A stretch of DNA of 64,000 nt, taken from the NCBI GenBank assembly GCA_030529855.1, contig JAUMWC010000005.1, forward strand, positions 1 through 64,000, read 5' to 3'. Each line of letters opens with the position of its first letter. The stretch's first letter is position 1. Shown in pieces: positions 1-8,889 of this stretch. The position numbers and the translations under genes were made by a program. The notes beneath the pieces are model-generated. The model did no database searches and had not been told where the DNA came from. It was given only the letters and a program-made list of their open reading frames with translations. This stretch comes from Gemella sp. Its GTDB lineage: Bacteria > Bacillota > Bacilli > Staphylococcales > Gemellaceae.

Positions 1-48
1 CACCGCCCTTTCACGGCGGTAACACGGGTTCGAATCCCGTACGGGTCA
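1..48 (+). tRNA. tRNA-Glu (UUC), 3' part only
   Basis: The 3' part of a tRNA. The anticodon stem CCGCC/GGCGG (3-7/15-19) encloses a seven-base loop with anticodon TTC at 10-12. The T arm is ACGGG/CCCGT around TTCGAAT (24-40). The 3' acceptor strand ACGGGTC is at 41-47, followed by discriminator A48. The next bases are TCA, so CCA is not encoded. The D arm and 5' acceptor strand lie before the window. Confidence 0.93.
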
Positions 49-55
49 TCACTTT

Positions 56-81
56 AGACAAGCAGTATGCTTGTCTTTTTT
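56..81 (+). terminator. Terminator after tRNA-Glu
   Basis: Nine-bp perfect stem AGACAAGCA / TGCTTGTCT with a 3-nt loop, followed by a T run. It ends the tRNA transcript. Confidence 0.85.
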
Positions 82-165
82 ATTTTGTTTTCTTTTTGTA
101 ACTTCTTTTTAATTTTCAGGAAATAATCTTTCAAAATGCTTGTAGAATAAGAATTTTAGGTTGTA

Positions 166-179
166 ATTTCTCGGGAAAT
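166..179. promoter_or_regulatory. Candidate Noc-binding site (NBS)
   Basis: ATTTCTCGGGAAAT differs at one base from the B. subtilis Noc consensus ATTTCCCGGGAAAT (established knowledge). It ends 4 nt before the -35 box of the noc promoter, so binding could also autoregulate noc; that role is inferred. Confidence 0.65.
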
Positions 180-183
180 ATTT

Positions 184-212
184 TTGACTTGAGTGTTTTA
201 TTATGTTATTCT
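184..212 (+). promoter_or_regulatory. Promoter of noc-parA-parB
   Basis: TTGACT (184-189), 17-nt spacer, TATTCT (207-212) with an extended TG two bases upstream of the -10 hexamer. It is the only sigma-A-like element seen before noc. Confidence 0.55.
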
Positions 213-242
213 TAACATATAAAGTAAAGAGGGGTGATGGCA

Positions 243-1088
243 ATGGCTGATACAGCAAAACCGTTTGATAAATTATATAGTTTAAGTAGACGTGCAGAAA
301 AAGTTGGTGTAGCAGATGAAGATGTTCTTAGAGATATAGCTTTAGACAAGATAATTCCTAATAGATATCAACCTAGAAGAGAATTTGATGATGAAAAAAT
401 TGCAGAATTAGCTGAATCTATCAAGCAAAACGGTCTATTGCAGTCAATTACCGTTAGGGACTTAGAAGATGGGTTCTTCGAACTTATCGCAGGTGAAAGA
501 AGATTCAGAGCCTTGCAAAGTATTGGAGAAGTCTCTACCAAGGCTATAGTAAAAGAACTTACTGATGAGCAGATGGCAACCCTGGCCCTTATTGAGAATA
601 TTCAAAGGGAAGAACTTAGTCCAATAGAAGAAGCTAATGCCTATCAAAGACTTCTTGAGATTAATAATATTACTCAAGGGGAATTAGCCAAGTCTTTAGG
701 TAAAACACAGGCGACTGTTGCTAATAAGATTAGATTATTAAAACTATGCCCAAAAGTAATAGAAGCAATTTCTTCTAAGAGAATAACTGAAAGACATGGT
801 AGGGCTATGGTTAAACTAGACCATTCTTTACAAGAAAAAATATTAAATCAAATTTTAGTAGGAAACTTAAATGTTCTTCAAACGGAAGAGAGAATTAATC
901 AGTACTTAGAACTAAAAAATGAATCTAAGTCTATTGATGTTAATTATGATGCTCAAAAAATTGTAGCTAAATTACTTAAAGAAATAGCCAAGTTAGAAGA
1001 AAAATATGATGTGAGTTTTGACAAGGAAGAAAGTGAAGGAATGGATCATGTTGAAATTAGCATCAAGGTTCCTAGATATAAAAATTAG
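243..1088 (+). CDS. noc: Nucleoid occlusion protein Noc (ParB family)
   Basis: A 281-aa ParB-family CTPase/DNA-binding protein. It carries the ParB N-terminal motif around NRYQPRREF, the CTP-binding GERRFRA motif, ENIQREELSPIEEA, and a helix-turn-helix around GELAKSLGKTQATVANK. Two ParB paralogues flank parA; the first position in the order noc-parA-parB is Noc in Bacillales, which in B. subtilis inhibits FtsZ assembly over the nucleoid. The N-terminal segment starting AKPFDKLYSLSRR could be an amphipathic membrane-targeting helix, as known for Noc (inference). I chose ATG 243 because GAGGGG (229-234) sits 8 nt upstream; in-frame GTG 234 and ATG 237 are too close to that site. An NBS match lies upstream at 166-179. 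Confidence 0.88.
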   Translation: MADTAKPFDKLYSLSRRAEKVGVADEDVLRDIALDKIIPNRYQPRREFDDEKIAELAESIKQNGLLQSITVRDLEDGFFELIAGERRFRALQSIGEVSTKAIVKELTDEQMATLALIENIQREELSPIEEANAYQRLLEINNITQGELAKSLGKTQATVANKIRLLKLCPKVIEAISSKRITERHGRAMVKLDHSLQEKILNQILVGNLNVLQTEERINQYLELKNESKSIDVNYDAQKIVAKLLKEIAKLEEKYDVSFDKEESEGMDHVEISIKVPRYKN

Positions 1089-1097
1089 AGGTGAATT

Positions 1098-1856
1098 ATG
1101 AAAGTTTTAGCAGTATGTAATCAGAAGGGTGGAGTTGGTAAGACTACGACATCAATCAACTTAGCCGCATCTTTGGCTAACCTGAAAAAGAAAGTTCTTA
1201 TTATAGATACTGACCCACAAGCCAACGGAACTAGTGGTATTGGGATTGATAAGAATGATGTAGAAAAATCAATTTACAATGTGCTTGTAGATGAAGAAAA
1301 TATCAATAATGTTGTTAAAAAAACAGCTTATGAAAATCTAGATATAGTACCATCAAGTATTGCTTTAGCAGGGGCTGAGGTAGAATTAGTTTCGGCTATT
1401 AGTCGCGAGCAAAGAATGAAAAATGCTATTGCTGAGCTAGAAGAGGACTATGACTATATTATTATCGACTGTCCACCTTCATTAGGGTTGATAACTCTTA
1501 ACATGTTAACAGCTGCAGATGGAGTTATAATTCCAGTACAAACAGAATACTATGCCTTAGAGGGATTAAGTCAGCTTATGAATACTTTCTCAATTGTAAG
1601 AAAGCATCTTAATGCAGATTTAGACATCTATGGGGTACTACTTACAATGACTGATGCTAGAACTAATATTTCTAACCAAGTATCTGAAGAAGTAAGAAAC
1701 CACTTTAAAGACAAGGTATTTGATACAGTAATAGCCAGAACTGTAAGATTGAGTGAGGCTCCAAGTTTTGGAGAGCCTATTATTGAATATGCTAAAGCAT
1801 CAAAAGGTGCTAAGCAATATCTAGCACTTGCGAAAGAGGTGATTGCACGTGGCTAA
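1098..1856 (+). CDS. parA: Chromosome-partitioning ATPase ParA/Soj
   Basis: A 252-aa deviant Walker-A ATPase of the ParA/MinD superfamily. The N-terminus reads KVLAVCNQKGGVGKTTT (deviant Walker A with the signature lysine), with Walker A' around LIIDTDPQANGT and Walker B around DYIIIDCPPSLG. With ParB it drives origin segregation and, in B. subtilis, regulates DnaA. It starts 9 nt after noc with its own AGAGGTG ribosome site, and its last 8 nt overlap parB, so the three genes form one operon. Length is typical of Soj. Confidence 0.95.
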   Translation: MKVLAVCNQKGGVGKTTTSINLAASLANLKKKVLIIDTDPQANGTSGIGIDKNDVEKSIYNVLVDEENINNVVKKTAYENLDIVPSSIALAGAEVELVSAISREQRMKNAIAELEEDYDYIIIDCPPSLGLITLNMLTAADGVIIPVQTEYYALEGLSQLMNTFSIVRKHLNADLDIYGVLLTMTDARTNISNQVSEEVRNHFKDKVFDTVIARTVRLSEAPSFGEPIIEYAKASKGAKQYLALAKEVIARG

Positions 1857-2697
1857 ATCAAAGGGATTAGGTAAAGGACTGGGTGCTATTTTCCAAACGG
1901 AATCTAGCAATGTAGAAGTTACAGAAAATGATAGAGTACTAGAAGTTAGTATGGACAAGATTCAAAAGAATCCATACCAACCTAGGACGATTTTCGACCA
2001 AGAAAAGATTGATGAATTAGCAGCATCTATTGAAAAAAATGGATTATTACAACCGATTGTTCTGAAAAAGACAGTTACAGGTTACTATATTATCGCTGGG
2101 GAGCGTCGTTACCGTGCTACTGAAAAGTTAGGGCGTAAGACTATCCAAGCTATAGTAAAAGACATGTCTGATGAAGAGATGATGGTCTTTGCCATATTAG
2201 AAAACTTACAACGTGAAGATTTATCAGTACTAGAAGAAGCCACTAGCTACAAGCAACTGATGGATAATCTAGGACTTAAGCAAGAAGAATTAGCTAAGAG
2301 ATTAGGTAAATCAAGACCTTATGTGGCTAATACTTTAAGACTTTTAAAACTTCCTTTAGAAGTTAAGGAGATGTTAGCAGAAGGTCATATTAGTGCAGGA
2401 CATGCTAAAGTATTGCTTTCAATCAAGTCTAAAAAAGAATTATTAGAAACTGCTGAAAAAGTAGTTAAGGAAAAATTATCAGTAAGAGCCTTAGAAGAAT
2501 ACTTAGCTAAGAAATCAGAACCGAAAGTTAAGAAAGAAGTTAAGAAAGATGCCTACATAGCTGCAGAAGAAAGCAGACTTAAGAAAAAATTAGGAACGAC
2601 TATTACTATCAAACAAGCCAAAAATAATAGCGGAAAAATAGAAATTGAATTCAAAGATCTTGATGAGTATCAAAGAATCGTGGATTTATTAGGATAG
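1849..2697 (+). CDS. parB: Chromosome-partitioning protein ParB/Spo0J
   Basis: A 282-aa ParB. The N-terminus after the start is AKSKGLGKGLGAIF, typical of Spo0J. NPYQPRTIFD, GERRYRATEKLG (CTP binding) and ENLQREDLSVLEEA follow, then an HTH around EELAKRLGKSRPYVANTLRLLKL and a C-terminal dimerisation region. GTG 1849 is preferred over upstream TTG 1843 because AAAGAGGTG lies about 8 nt upstream and the family N-terminus begins there. ParB loads at parS and spreads as a CTP-dependent clamp. I saw no convincing parS in the window. It overlaps parA by 8 nt. Confidence 0.94.
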   Translation: MAKSKGLGKGLGAIFQTESSNVEVTENDRVLEVSMDKIQKNPYQPRTIFDQEKIDELAASIEKNGLLQPIVLKKTVTGYYIIAGERRYRATEKLGRKTIQAIVKDMSDEEMMVFAILENLQREDLSVLEEATSYKQLMDNLGLKQEELAKRLGKSRPYVANTLRLLKLPLEVKEMLAEGHISAGHAKVLLSIKSKKELLETAEKVVKEKLSVRALEEYLAKKSEPKVKKEVKKDAYIAAEESRLKKKLGTTITIKQAKNNSGKIEIEFKDLDEYQRIVDLLG

Positions 2698-2701
2698 ATT
2701 T

Positions 2702-3574
2702 ATGCTTACATATTTTAAAGATAGAGTTTGGTCATATATAGGCAATCCTGATATCTATAAGGCGCTGTTTGAAAAGATATTATTAGTGATAATTATTGTT
2801 CTAATAAGCTGGTTAGTAATAAAGGTTCTTTTATACATAGTTGATTCTTTATTCGAAGCTAGTAAGAAGGCTAATGATAAATTGGCCTTGTCATTAAAAA
2901 CTAATATTAAGAGAACTGATACTGTACATAAACTGGTTAGGTCAGTGGTGAGATATACTATTTATTTCATAGCAATAGTTCAAGCTCTGTCTGTATTTGG
3001 CATAAATACGACAGGGATTCTAGCATCAGCCGGGATAGTGTCAGTAGCTATTGGTTTTGGTGCGCAAACTCTTGTTAGGGATATAATAACTGGATTTTTC
3101 CTAATTGTAGAGAATCAGTTTGATGTAGGGGATTATGTAAAAATTTCTAACCAAGCAGCCTTTATCGCAGAAGGTAATGTTATGGCTCTTGGATTAAGGT
3201 CGACTAAGATTAGGTCTACTGGTGGTGAAGTTTACTTTATTCCTAACTCTTCAATTAATCAGGTAATTAACTATTCACAGACTTATAACTTGGCTAAGGT
3301 TGAATTTCCTATAGCTTTAGAGAGTGATTTTGCAAGTTTAGAAAATGAAGTAGAAGTACTTTTAGAAAAACTTAATGCTAAAGATGACTATACAAAACAC
3401 TTCTATAAGAAAGAAAAATTAATTCTTAACGCTGTAAAAAATGTTGAGAATGATATAGCCAACCTAGAGATAATTGTAAAGGCAAAACTAGGTAAGGCAG
3501 CCCTTATTGAATCATCATTAAGGAGAGATTTTTATGATGAATTTAAAGATAGGATAAAGAAGGAAGTAAAGTAA
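2702..3574 (+). CDS. Small-conductance mechanosensitive channel, MscS family
   Basis: A 290-aa membrane protein with about three N-terminal hydrophobic segments (about residues 22-50, 82-100 and 103-125) followed by the MscS beta domain. The pore-helix region is ILASAGIVSVAIGFGAQTLVRDIITGFF, cut by Gly/Ala packing positions. It is followed by FDVGDYVKI and the conserved VYFIPNSSI region. It releases solutes on hypo-osmotic shock. It starts 4 nt after parB and abuts the DUF951 gene (TAAATG), so it is probably co-transcribed. Placement after parB is common in Bacilli. Confidence 0.9.
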   Translation: MLTYFKDRVWSYIGNPDIYKALFEKILLVIIIVLISWLVIKVLLYIVDSLFEASKKANDKLALSLKTNIKRTDTVHKLVRSVVRYTIYFIAIVQALSVFGINTTGILASAGIVSVAIGFGAQTLVRDIITGFFLIVENQFDVGDYVKISNQAAFIAEGNVMALGLRSTKIRSTGGEVYFIPNSSINQVINYSQTYNLAKVEFPIALESDFASLENEVEVLLEKLNAKDDYTKHFYKKEKLILNAVKNVENDIANLEIIVKAKLGKAALIESSLRRDFYDEFKDRIKKEVK

Positions 3575-3763
3575 ATGGAATATGAATTAAATGATATTGT
3601 AGAAATGAAAAAGCCACATCCTTGTGGTACTAATAAGTGGAAAATCACGAGAATGGGTGCAGACATTAAAATTAAATGTCTGAAATGTGATAATAATATT
3701 ATGATGCCAAGAAAAGACTTTAATAAAAAATTAAAAAAAGTTTTAGAAAAGGCAGAGCAATAG
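3575..3763 (+). CDS. DUF951 family protein
   Basis: A 62-aa basic protein with the family pattern: ELNDIVEMKKPHPCGTNKW, RMGADIKIKCLKC and MMPRKDF. The HPCG and CLKC cysteines look like a small zinc-binding or nucleic-acid-binding beta-barrel, but no function is established. The ATG directly follows the mscS stop. In Bacilli this family often sits between parB/mscS and ychF; here ychF is about 31 kb away, so the order is broken. A hairpin terminator follows immediately. Confidence 0.88.
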   Translation: MEYELNDIVEMKKPHPCGTNKWKITRMGADIKIKCLKCDNNIMMPRKDFNKKLKKVLEKAEQ

Positions 3764-3766
3764 TAG

Positions 3767-3811
3767 TTCGGTTAGGTTTTGTTGATAAAATAAGGCCTAG
3801 CCGAATTTTTT
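3767..3811 (+). terminator. Terminator of the noc-parAB operon
   Basis: Stem TTCGGTTAGG / CCTAGCCGAA (one wobble pair) with an AT-rich loop, then six T. Confidence 0.8.
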
Positions 3812-3825
3812 ATAAAGCTTTATAA

Positions 3826-3854
3826 TTGTATTAGTTAAGAAAATAGGATATAAT
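3826..3854 (+). promoter_or_regulatory. Promoter of csp and long 5' leader
   Basis: TTGTAT (3826-3831), 17-nt spacer, TATAAT (3849-3854). Transcription from here gives a 5' untranslated leader of about 145 nt before the cold-shock gene. A leader this long is typical of cspA-type genes with thermo-responsive mRNA structure; the regulatory role here is inferred. Confidence 0.6.
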
Positions 3855-4006
3855 AATATTTATCAATAAAAGTAATAAAGTAATAATTGTAATAAGGTAT
3901 AAGTTTTTTAAGTGATTTTTCGTTTATTTTAATTTATTATCTAGAAACAAAAGTTATAAAAAGCAAGTAATTGATAATAAATTAATTTAATAAGGAGGCC
4001 AATACT

Positions 4007-4207
4007 ATGCAACAAGGTACAGTAAAATGGTTTAACGAAGAAAAAGGATTTGGATTTATCGCAGTAGAAGGTGGAAAAGATGTATTCGTACACTTCTCAG
4101 CAATCAAAAAAGATGGATTCAAAACACTTAAAGAAGGTGACAAAGTAGAATTCACAGTTGAAGAAGGAAACCGCGGACCACAAGCTGCTGAGGTAGTAGT
4201 TCTTTAA
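4007..4207 (+). CDS. Cold-shock protein (CspA family)
   Basis: A 66-aa single cold-shock domain. RNP1 is [13 protein letters not shown]2 is VFVHFSAI, and the N-terminus is [13 protein letters not shown]. It is an RNA chaperone that melts secondary structure in mRNA. A strong ribosome site, AAGGAGG, lies 8 nt before ATG. The gene is monocistronic, with its own promoter, a leader of about 145 nt and a terminator. Codon use is strongly biased, as expected of an abundant protein. The specific paralogue name cannot be assigned. Confidence 0.95.
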   Translation: MQQGTVKWFNEEKGFGFIAVEGGKDVFVHFSAIKKDGFKTLKEGDKVEFTVEEGNRGPQAAEVVVL

Positions 4208-4217
4208 TTTTTAAAAG

Positions 4218-4241
4218 CAGAGCGTTAAGCTCTGTTTTTTT
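4218..4241 (+). terminator. Terminator of csp
   Basis: CAGAGC-GTTAA-GCTCTG hairpin with a T run. Confidence 0.88.
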
Positions 4242-4289
4242 ATTTTTACTCGAAAATCAAGTGGATTAGCACAGTTTAATTTGATATGG

Positions 4290-4295
4290 TATAAT
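4290..4295 (+). promoter_or_regulatory. -10 box for the 47-aa membrane peptide gene
   Basis: TATAAT at 4290-4295, with a weak -35 (TTAGCA at 4266, spacer 18). Confidence 0.4.
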
Positions 4296-4335
4296 TTAGT
4301 TGTGAAAATTATGTAAAGGGAATAGAGAACAAGTT

Positions 4336-4479
4336 ATGAAAAAGAAATCTTGGATTAAAGTCATCTCTAATTTAGTAGTACTAGGAGCGTCTGTCTATTA
4401 TTTATTCGTAAAAAACGATTATGTACTTGCTGTAGTGCTTTTATTTTTATTAGCAACACTTTGGGAAGATAAGAAATAA
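4336..4479 (+). CDS. 47-aa hypothetical membrane peptide
   Basis: The reading frame starts MKKKSWIKVISNLVVLG and ends LATLWEDKK. It has a basic N-terminus, then two short hydrophobic segments (about residues 9-24 and 29-42) separated by VKNDY: a two-helix hairpin membrane peptide. A TATAAT box lies about 40 nt upstream and a clean terminator 16 nt downstream, so it looks like an independent transcription unit. The ribosome site is weak. I do not recognise the family and propose no function. Confidence 0.6.
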   Translation: MKKKSWIKVISNLVVLGASVYYLFVKNDYVLAVVLLFLLATLWEDKK

Positions 4480-4494
4480 TTTTTATATTAAAAA

Positions 4495-4517
4495 CAGAGT
4501 TTAGACTCTGTTTTTTT
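4495..4517 (+). terminator. Terminator after the small peptide gene
   Basis: CAGAGT-TTAG-ACTCTG hairpin followed by seven T. The stem is nearly the same as that of the csp terminator. Confidence 0.85.
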
Positions 4518-4591
4518 GTAGTCTGAAACCTTTTAAGTTTATATTTATAGTTTTAAAAAATAAAAATATATCGAAAAACAATAAAAAGATA

Positions 4592-4620
4592 TTGACTTTT
4601 CAATTTATAGATGGTAATAT
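4592..4620 (+). promoter_or_regulatory. Promoter of DUF2975/XRE pair
   Basis: TTGACT (4592-4597), 17-nt spacer, TAATAT (4615-4620). It lies upstream of ATG 4650 and excludes any start before about 4627. Confidence 0.6.
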
Positions 4621-4649
4621 ATAAGTGTAAAGAAAAAGGAGGAAGAAAA

Positions 4650-5135
4650 ATGAAAGAGAAAAAAGTAAGAAATAAATTTTTACAGGTAGTTAGTTATATA
4701 TTAAGAGGAATTGCATTTTTATTAGTTATTTTCTCATTACTATTTTTATCAGCATTTACATTTATAAGAATTTCTCATAAATTATCAGAGGGACCTAGAC
4801 TGTTTGCCCAAGCATTAACTGATGTTGCATTTATGGGACCTTTTAAAACAACGTGGATATTTGTTTGGGAAGCTATCTCGGGAATTATTTTTGCTTATAT
4901 ACTATTACTTATGGCTAAATTTGTTGCGAATGTAAGTAGAGATATTATTTTTGATAGAGAAAACGTGAGATATCTAAGAAAAATGACAATATCAGCTATT
5001 GTTGTATCATTTGTAATAACAAGTGAAGGGATAGTAGATATTTCATCATTATTCTTAGCATTGACATTCTTCTTATTCTCAATTATACTATCTAGAGCAA
5101 TCACTATCGCAGAAGAACAAGAATTTACTGTTTAG
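4650..5135 (+). CDS. DUF2975 domain-containing membrane protein
   Basis: A 161-aa integral membrane protein with four hydrophobic segments (about residues 13-37, 60-85, 102-122 and 130-150). The pattern of a four-helix DUF2975 protein ending SRAITIAEEQEFTV, followed 10 nt later by a small XRE regulator, is a recurrent gene pair in Firmicutes (YoaS/YozG-like). ATG 4650 is chosen because AAAGGAGGAAG precedes it; an ATG at 4611 lies inside the promoter. The function of the family is unknown. It may sense membrane state or be protected by the partner regulator (inference). Confidence 0.85.
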   Translation: MKEKKVRNKFLQVVSYILRGIAFLLVIFSLLFLSAFTFIRISHKLSEGPRLFAQALTDVAFMGPFKTTWIFVWEAISGIIFAYILLLMAKFVANVSRDIIFDRENVRYLRKMTISAIVVSFVITSEGIVDISSLFLALTFFLFSIILSRAITIAEEQEFTV

Positions 5136-5145
5136 GAGGTAGCCT

Positions 5146-5361
5146 ATGATAATTGTAAATTTAGATGTAGAACTTGCTAAAAACAAAATGTCTTTAGGAG
5201 AATTGTCAGAAAGAGTAGGGATTACACCAGCAAATCTCTCTATCTTAAAAAATGGAAGAGCTAAGGCTGTAAGATTTTCTACTTTGGAAGCAATATGTAA
5301 GGTATTAAAATGCCAACCAGGAGACCTTTTAGAATATAGGGAAGATGAAGAACAAGAGTAG
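5146..5361 (+). CDS. XRE-family HTH regulator (YozG-like)
   Basis: A 71-aa single-domain Cro/CI helix-turn-helix protein. The HTH is around MSLGELSERVGITPANLSILKNGRAKAVRFSTL, and the tail CKVLKCQPGDLLEY is typical of the YozG/YdaS group. A strong AGGAGG precedes ATG, and it is co-transcribed with the DUF2975 gene 10 nt upstream. It probably autoregulates the pair, although no obvious operator palindrome was seen at the promoter. Confidence 0.9.
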   Translation: MIIVNLDVELAKNKMSLGELSERVGITPANLSILKNGRAKAVRFSTLEAICKVLKCQPGDLLEYREDEEQE

Positions 5362-5390
5362 CAGGTAAGATTTTAATCTTACTTGTTTTT
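5362..5390 (+). terminator. Terminator of DUF2975/XRE operon
   Basis: CAGGTAAGATT / AATCTTACTTG stem (one wobble) starting just after the stop codon, then a T run. Confidence 0.75.
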
Positions 5391-5492
5391 CTTATACAGA
5401 TAAATTATGATATAATTAAACGTATATTTAATTAGAAGTTAATGTGTATAAAATAAAAGTAGTAAATATCTACTATAAACAGAGGAGTACAT

Positions 5493-7838
5493 ATGTTAGA
5501 GTTAAAGAATATTGTAAAAGAATATGAATTAGGTGGACAAAAATCAACGGCACTTAAATCAGTTAATATATCTTTTCCTGAATCAGAGTTTGTTTCTATT
5601 TTAGGAGCATCAGGTTCTGGAAAAACAACAATGCTTAATATTATTGGTGGTATTGATAAATATACTTCTGGTGATTTGGTTATCGCAGGAAAATCTAGTA
5701 AGGATTTTAAAGATAAAGACTGGGATGCTTATAGAAATGGAACGATTGGTTTTGTTTTCCAAGCCTATAATTTAATTAGTCACTTAACTGTACTGGATAA
5801 CGTTAAGTTAGCTTTATCAATTTCTGGAATATCTAGTAAAGAAGCCATAGAAAAATCAAAAGATGCTCTGATAAGAGTAGGATTGGAAGACCACATCAAT
5901 AAGAAGCCTGGTCAATTATCTGGGGGACAAATGCAAAGGGTAGCTATTGCCCGTGCCTTGGTTACTGATCCTAAAATAATATTAGCTGACGAACCAACAG
6001 GAGCATTAGATTCTAAAACTAGTGTTCAGATTATGGAACTTATTAAGGAAATAAGTAAAGATAAGTTAGTAATTATGGTTACTCATAATCCAGAACTAGC
6101 AGAAGAGTATTCTGATAGAATAGTAAGGGTAGCGGACGGAGAAATAGTAGAAGATACTAGACCTTATGTAACAGGTTCAAATAAAACTAGTGGATATAAA
6201 GCGTCAAAGACAGCTATGTCACTAAAAGATTCTATTAAGTCGAGTTTCAATAATTTACTTACTAAGAAACTAAGAACAGCCTTAACAGTATTAGCCAGTT
6301 CGATAGGAATTATATCTATAGCTTTAGTTTTATCAATTTCATCTGGTATGGATGGATATATTGAAAAACTTGAAGGTGATAATGTAAGTACTATGCCATT
6401 AACAATAATGAATCAGCAACCAGCTGAAGGGATAAGAATAGCAAGAAATAGCGAAGATGAATCTTCTGAGAATACTGCTGATTCTAATAAGGTTAAAGTA
6501 AGTTCAGAAAATGAATTACATACGAATAAATATGCAGAAGATATTTTAGGAAATGGACAAACATTTATCAAGTATTTTGAAGAAAATGCTAAAGATTACT
6601 ACAAGAACATAGAGTATACAAATATTTACACACCTAAAGCTTTTGTGAAAAATCACAAGAATGAATATCAAGAAGTGAAAATTGAAGGTGCAGAACAATT
6701 CAGAAATTCATCTATATTTAGCAAATTATCAGATGATAGAAATGTTCTATACAACCAATATGATGTAGTGGCAAAATTAGATGAGAATTTTGATTATATT
6801 CAAAATGAGAATGAACTGATTTTATTTGTAGGTAAAGATAATTCTATTGATAAGTCAGTACTTCGAGCATTAGGGTTTAATGATTCTGCTAATTATGAAC
6901 TTAAAGACTTATTAGGTAAAGAAGTAGCAGTTATTGACAATGATAATTACTTTGAAGAAGTAGGGGGCGTATTTGTACCTAAAAAGGCTAGTGATAAAGT
7001 CTACAATACAGGAGTTAAGGCTAAGATTGTAGCAGTAGCGAAACCTAATGAAGATAACGTAAGTAGACAAAATTATAGTATTGGATATTCGAGTAAACTG
7101 GAAAAAGTTATGCTTGAAAAAGAGAAAAAATCTAAAATTGTAGCAGCTCAAAAGAAAGATACATCTAAAAATGTAATGACAAAACAAGATATGAAAGCAG
7201 AAGAAGTTGAGTCTGTCCTAGGTTACTTAGGAGCTAGTGAGAAACCAGTATCTATTTCTATTTATCCAAAATCTGTTGATGATAAAGTGAAGATAGAAAA
7301 TGTTATTGCAGATTACAATAAGAAAGTTGCAGAGAAAACACCTAACGATTCAGCAGCTGCAGAGAAAAATTCTATTAAATATTTAGATATATCATCAGCT
7401 ATTACAGGAATATTAGGACAAGTTATTACAACTATAACAATAATTTTAACAGCTTTTGCGGCTATTTCTTTAATAGTTTCATCAGTGATGATAGGGATAC
7501 TTACTTATGTATCAGTGGTTGAGCGAACTAAAGAAATTGGTATCCTACGAGCAATTGGAGCTAGAAAGAAAGATATTACACGTATCTTTAATGCAGAAGC
7601 GGGTCTAGTAGGACTTATTTCAGGTATAGCCGGGGTTTTAATTGCAGTTGCATTATCGGTACCATTATCGAATGTAATTAGAAAAGCGATTGAAGTAGAA
7701 AGTTTCAAAGCTGGCTTGCCATTAGATCAAGCATTATATTTAATTGGATTAAGTTTAATTCTAACGTTACTTGCTTCAATTATTCCAGCAAGAATAGCAG
7801 CTAAGAAAAATCCAGTAGAAGCATTAAGAAGTGAATAA
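5493..7838 (+). CDS. ABC transporter, fused ATPase-FtsX permease (MacB-like)
   Basis: A 781-aa fusion. The N-terminal ATPase has Walker [10 protein letters not shown] (about 39-47), Q-loop FVFQAYN, signature LSGGQMQ and Walker [14 protein letters not shown] transmembrane helix is near residue 265-285. A large extracellular domain (about 290-635) rich in Lys/Glu/Asn follows. Three C-terminal helices belong to an FtsX domain containing [21 protein letters not shown]. This is the MacB arrangement, which couples ATP hydrolysis to extracytoplasmic mechanical work or export of peptides and lipids. No periplasmic adaptor or substrate gene is next to it. A TATAAT lies at 5411 without a good -35. It may form a transcription unit with the downstream EEP gene (111-nt gap without terminator). 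Substrate unknown. Confidence 0.87.
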   Translation: MLELKNIVKEYELGGQKSTALKSVNISFPESEFVSILGASGSGKTTMLNIIGGIDKYTSGDLVIAGKSSKDFKDKDWDAYRNGTIGFVFQAYNLISHLTVLDNVKLALSISGISSKEAIEKSKDALIRVGLEDHINKKPGQLSGGQMQRVAIARALVTDPKIILADEPTGALDSKTSVQIMELIKEISKDKLVIMVTHNPELAEEYSDRIVRVADGEIVEDTRPYVTGSNKTSGYKASKTAMSLKDSIKSSFNNLLTKKLRTALTVLASSIGIISIALVLSISSGMDGYIEKLEGDNVSTMPLTIMNQQPAEGIRIARNSEDESSENTADSNKVKVSSENELHTNKYAEDILGNGQTFIKYFEENAKDYYKNIEYTNIYTPKAFVKNHKNEYQEVKIEGAEQFRNSSIFSKLSDDRNVLYNQYDVVAKLDENFDYIQNENELILFVGKDNSIDKSVLRALGFNDSANYELKDLLGKEVAVIDNDNYFEEVGGVFVPKKASDKVYNTGVKAKIVAVAKPNEDNVSRQNYSIGYSSKLEKVMLEKEKKSKIVAAQKKDTSKNVMTKQDMKAEEVESVLGYLGASEKPVSISIYPKSVDDKVKIENVIADYNKKVAEKTPNDSAAAEKNSIKYLDISSAITGILGQVITTITIILTAFAAISLIVSSVMIGILTYVSVVERTKEIGILRAIGARKKDITRIFNAEAGLVGLISGIAGVLIAVALSVPLSNVIRKAIEVESFKAGLPLDQALYLIGLSLILTLLASIIPARIAAKKNPVEALRSE

Positions 7839-7949
7839 AATTAAAATAGGAGTACTATGTAGTGTTACATGTTACTTCTATTTTATTTTTTTAGAAATTA
7901 TAATAGAATTAAAGATAAGTATAAATTAGAAATAATAGAGGTGCTAGAT

Positions 7950-8798
7950 ATGAAAAATTTAACTGTACTGACTCAAAATATTAATGGTAGAATTAATACT
8001 AATTATAGTAAAAACGAAGAGTTTGCACTGATAAAACTAGAAGAAATTTTGGAGAAACTTTATGAGGAAGAAAGAATAAGAGTAGATATTATTTCATTAA
8101 CAGAAGTAGCAAAATCAGTTTTGAAGAAGTTAGAAGAAGTGAAGACTTTGCAATTATTTAATGAAAGATATGAGATATTTACTCCTCTAAGATGTATTTG
8201 TAAAAAAGGAACTTGTTTAAGTAGAAATGGTACCTGTATATTAGTTAGAGAAGAAATTCAGAAAGAATATATTTTTGTAAATAATGAAACAGAGTTATTT
8301 GGGAAATATTTAAAAGTCAAGCATGATGAAAAAGGATGTGATTTAAGAGAGGTTAGAATTAGTAGTCAAAGTAAAAACTTAGAAATAGTGTCTTGCTACG
8401 TTCCGACAAGTAATAACATAGAAGCGCGAGAAGGAATATTATGTTCTATTTTTAATGAAATGAATAGTTTAGGAGAGGAAAGAAAAATTTATTTAGGGGA
8501 TTTTAATTTTTTTGTTAAAGATCCTACAAGTGAAAGAAATTATAAGTTAAAAGAACATCGTAGAATATTGAATGAGTCATATAAAAATGATAATAATTAT
8601 ATTGATGAAAATTTAAACGCCAGTAAAAAAGGAAAATCCATAGCAGATATAGGTTATACACATAAAAATAAAAAAAATAATACAGTAGTTGATTATATAT
8701 TTACAAATCTTTTGGTAGAAAAATTTATTAATAAAGATTATATGACAGAAAAGAATATGTACGACCATACTACGCTAGTAAGTATTGTAAAGGGATAG
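7950..8798 (+). CDS. Endonuclease/exonuclease/phosphatase (EEP) fold protein
   Basis: A 282-aa EEP-superfamily enzyme. Motifs in order are TQNING (Asn of the metal site), IISLTEV (metal-binding Glu), YLGDFNFF (catalytic Asp/Asn), ADIGYTHK...VVDYIFTN and YDHTTLV (catalytic His at the C-terminus). ATG 7950 is chosen for its AGAGGTG site and because family homology begins at once; the frame extends upstream to 7869 without a ribosome site. No signal peptide, so it is probably cytoplasmic. The substrate cannot be told: nuclease, phosphatase or sphingomyelinase-type activity are all possible. Confidence 0.78.
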   Translation: MKNLTVLTQNINGRINTNYSKNEEFALIKLEEILEKLYEEERIRVDIISLTEVAKSVLKKLEEVKTLQLFNERYEIFTPLRCICKKGTCLSRNGTCILVREEIQKEYIFVNNETELFGKYLKVKHDEKGCDLREVRISSQSKNLEIVSCYVPTSNNIEAREGILCSIFNEMNSLGEERKIYLGDFNFFVKDPTSERNYKLKEHRRILNESYKNDNNYIDENLNASKKGKSIADIGYTHKNKKNNTVVDYIFTNLLVEKFINKDYMTEKNMYDHTTLVSIVKG

Positions 8799-8889
8799 AA
8801 AATTCTATAGAGTAATTTATTAAAATTATTGACAAAAATGATTGCATAAAGGAAAATATATTAAGCAATATAATTTTAGTGAGGTAGAA

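Noticed and set aside
1842-1862. GCACGTGGC at the parA/parB junction, considered as parS
   Set aside because: Only the CACGTG core matches; about seven mismatches to consensus. It is simply the parB start region.
4884-4897. CTATCTCGGGAATT considered as a Noc site
   Set aside because: Four mismatches to consensus and located within the DUF2975 coding sequence.
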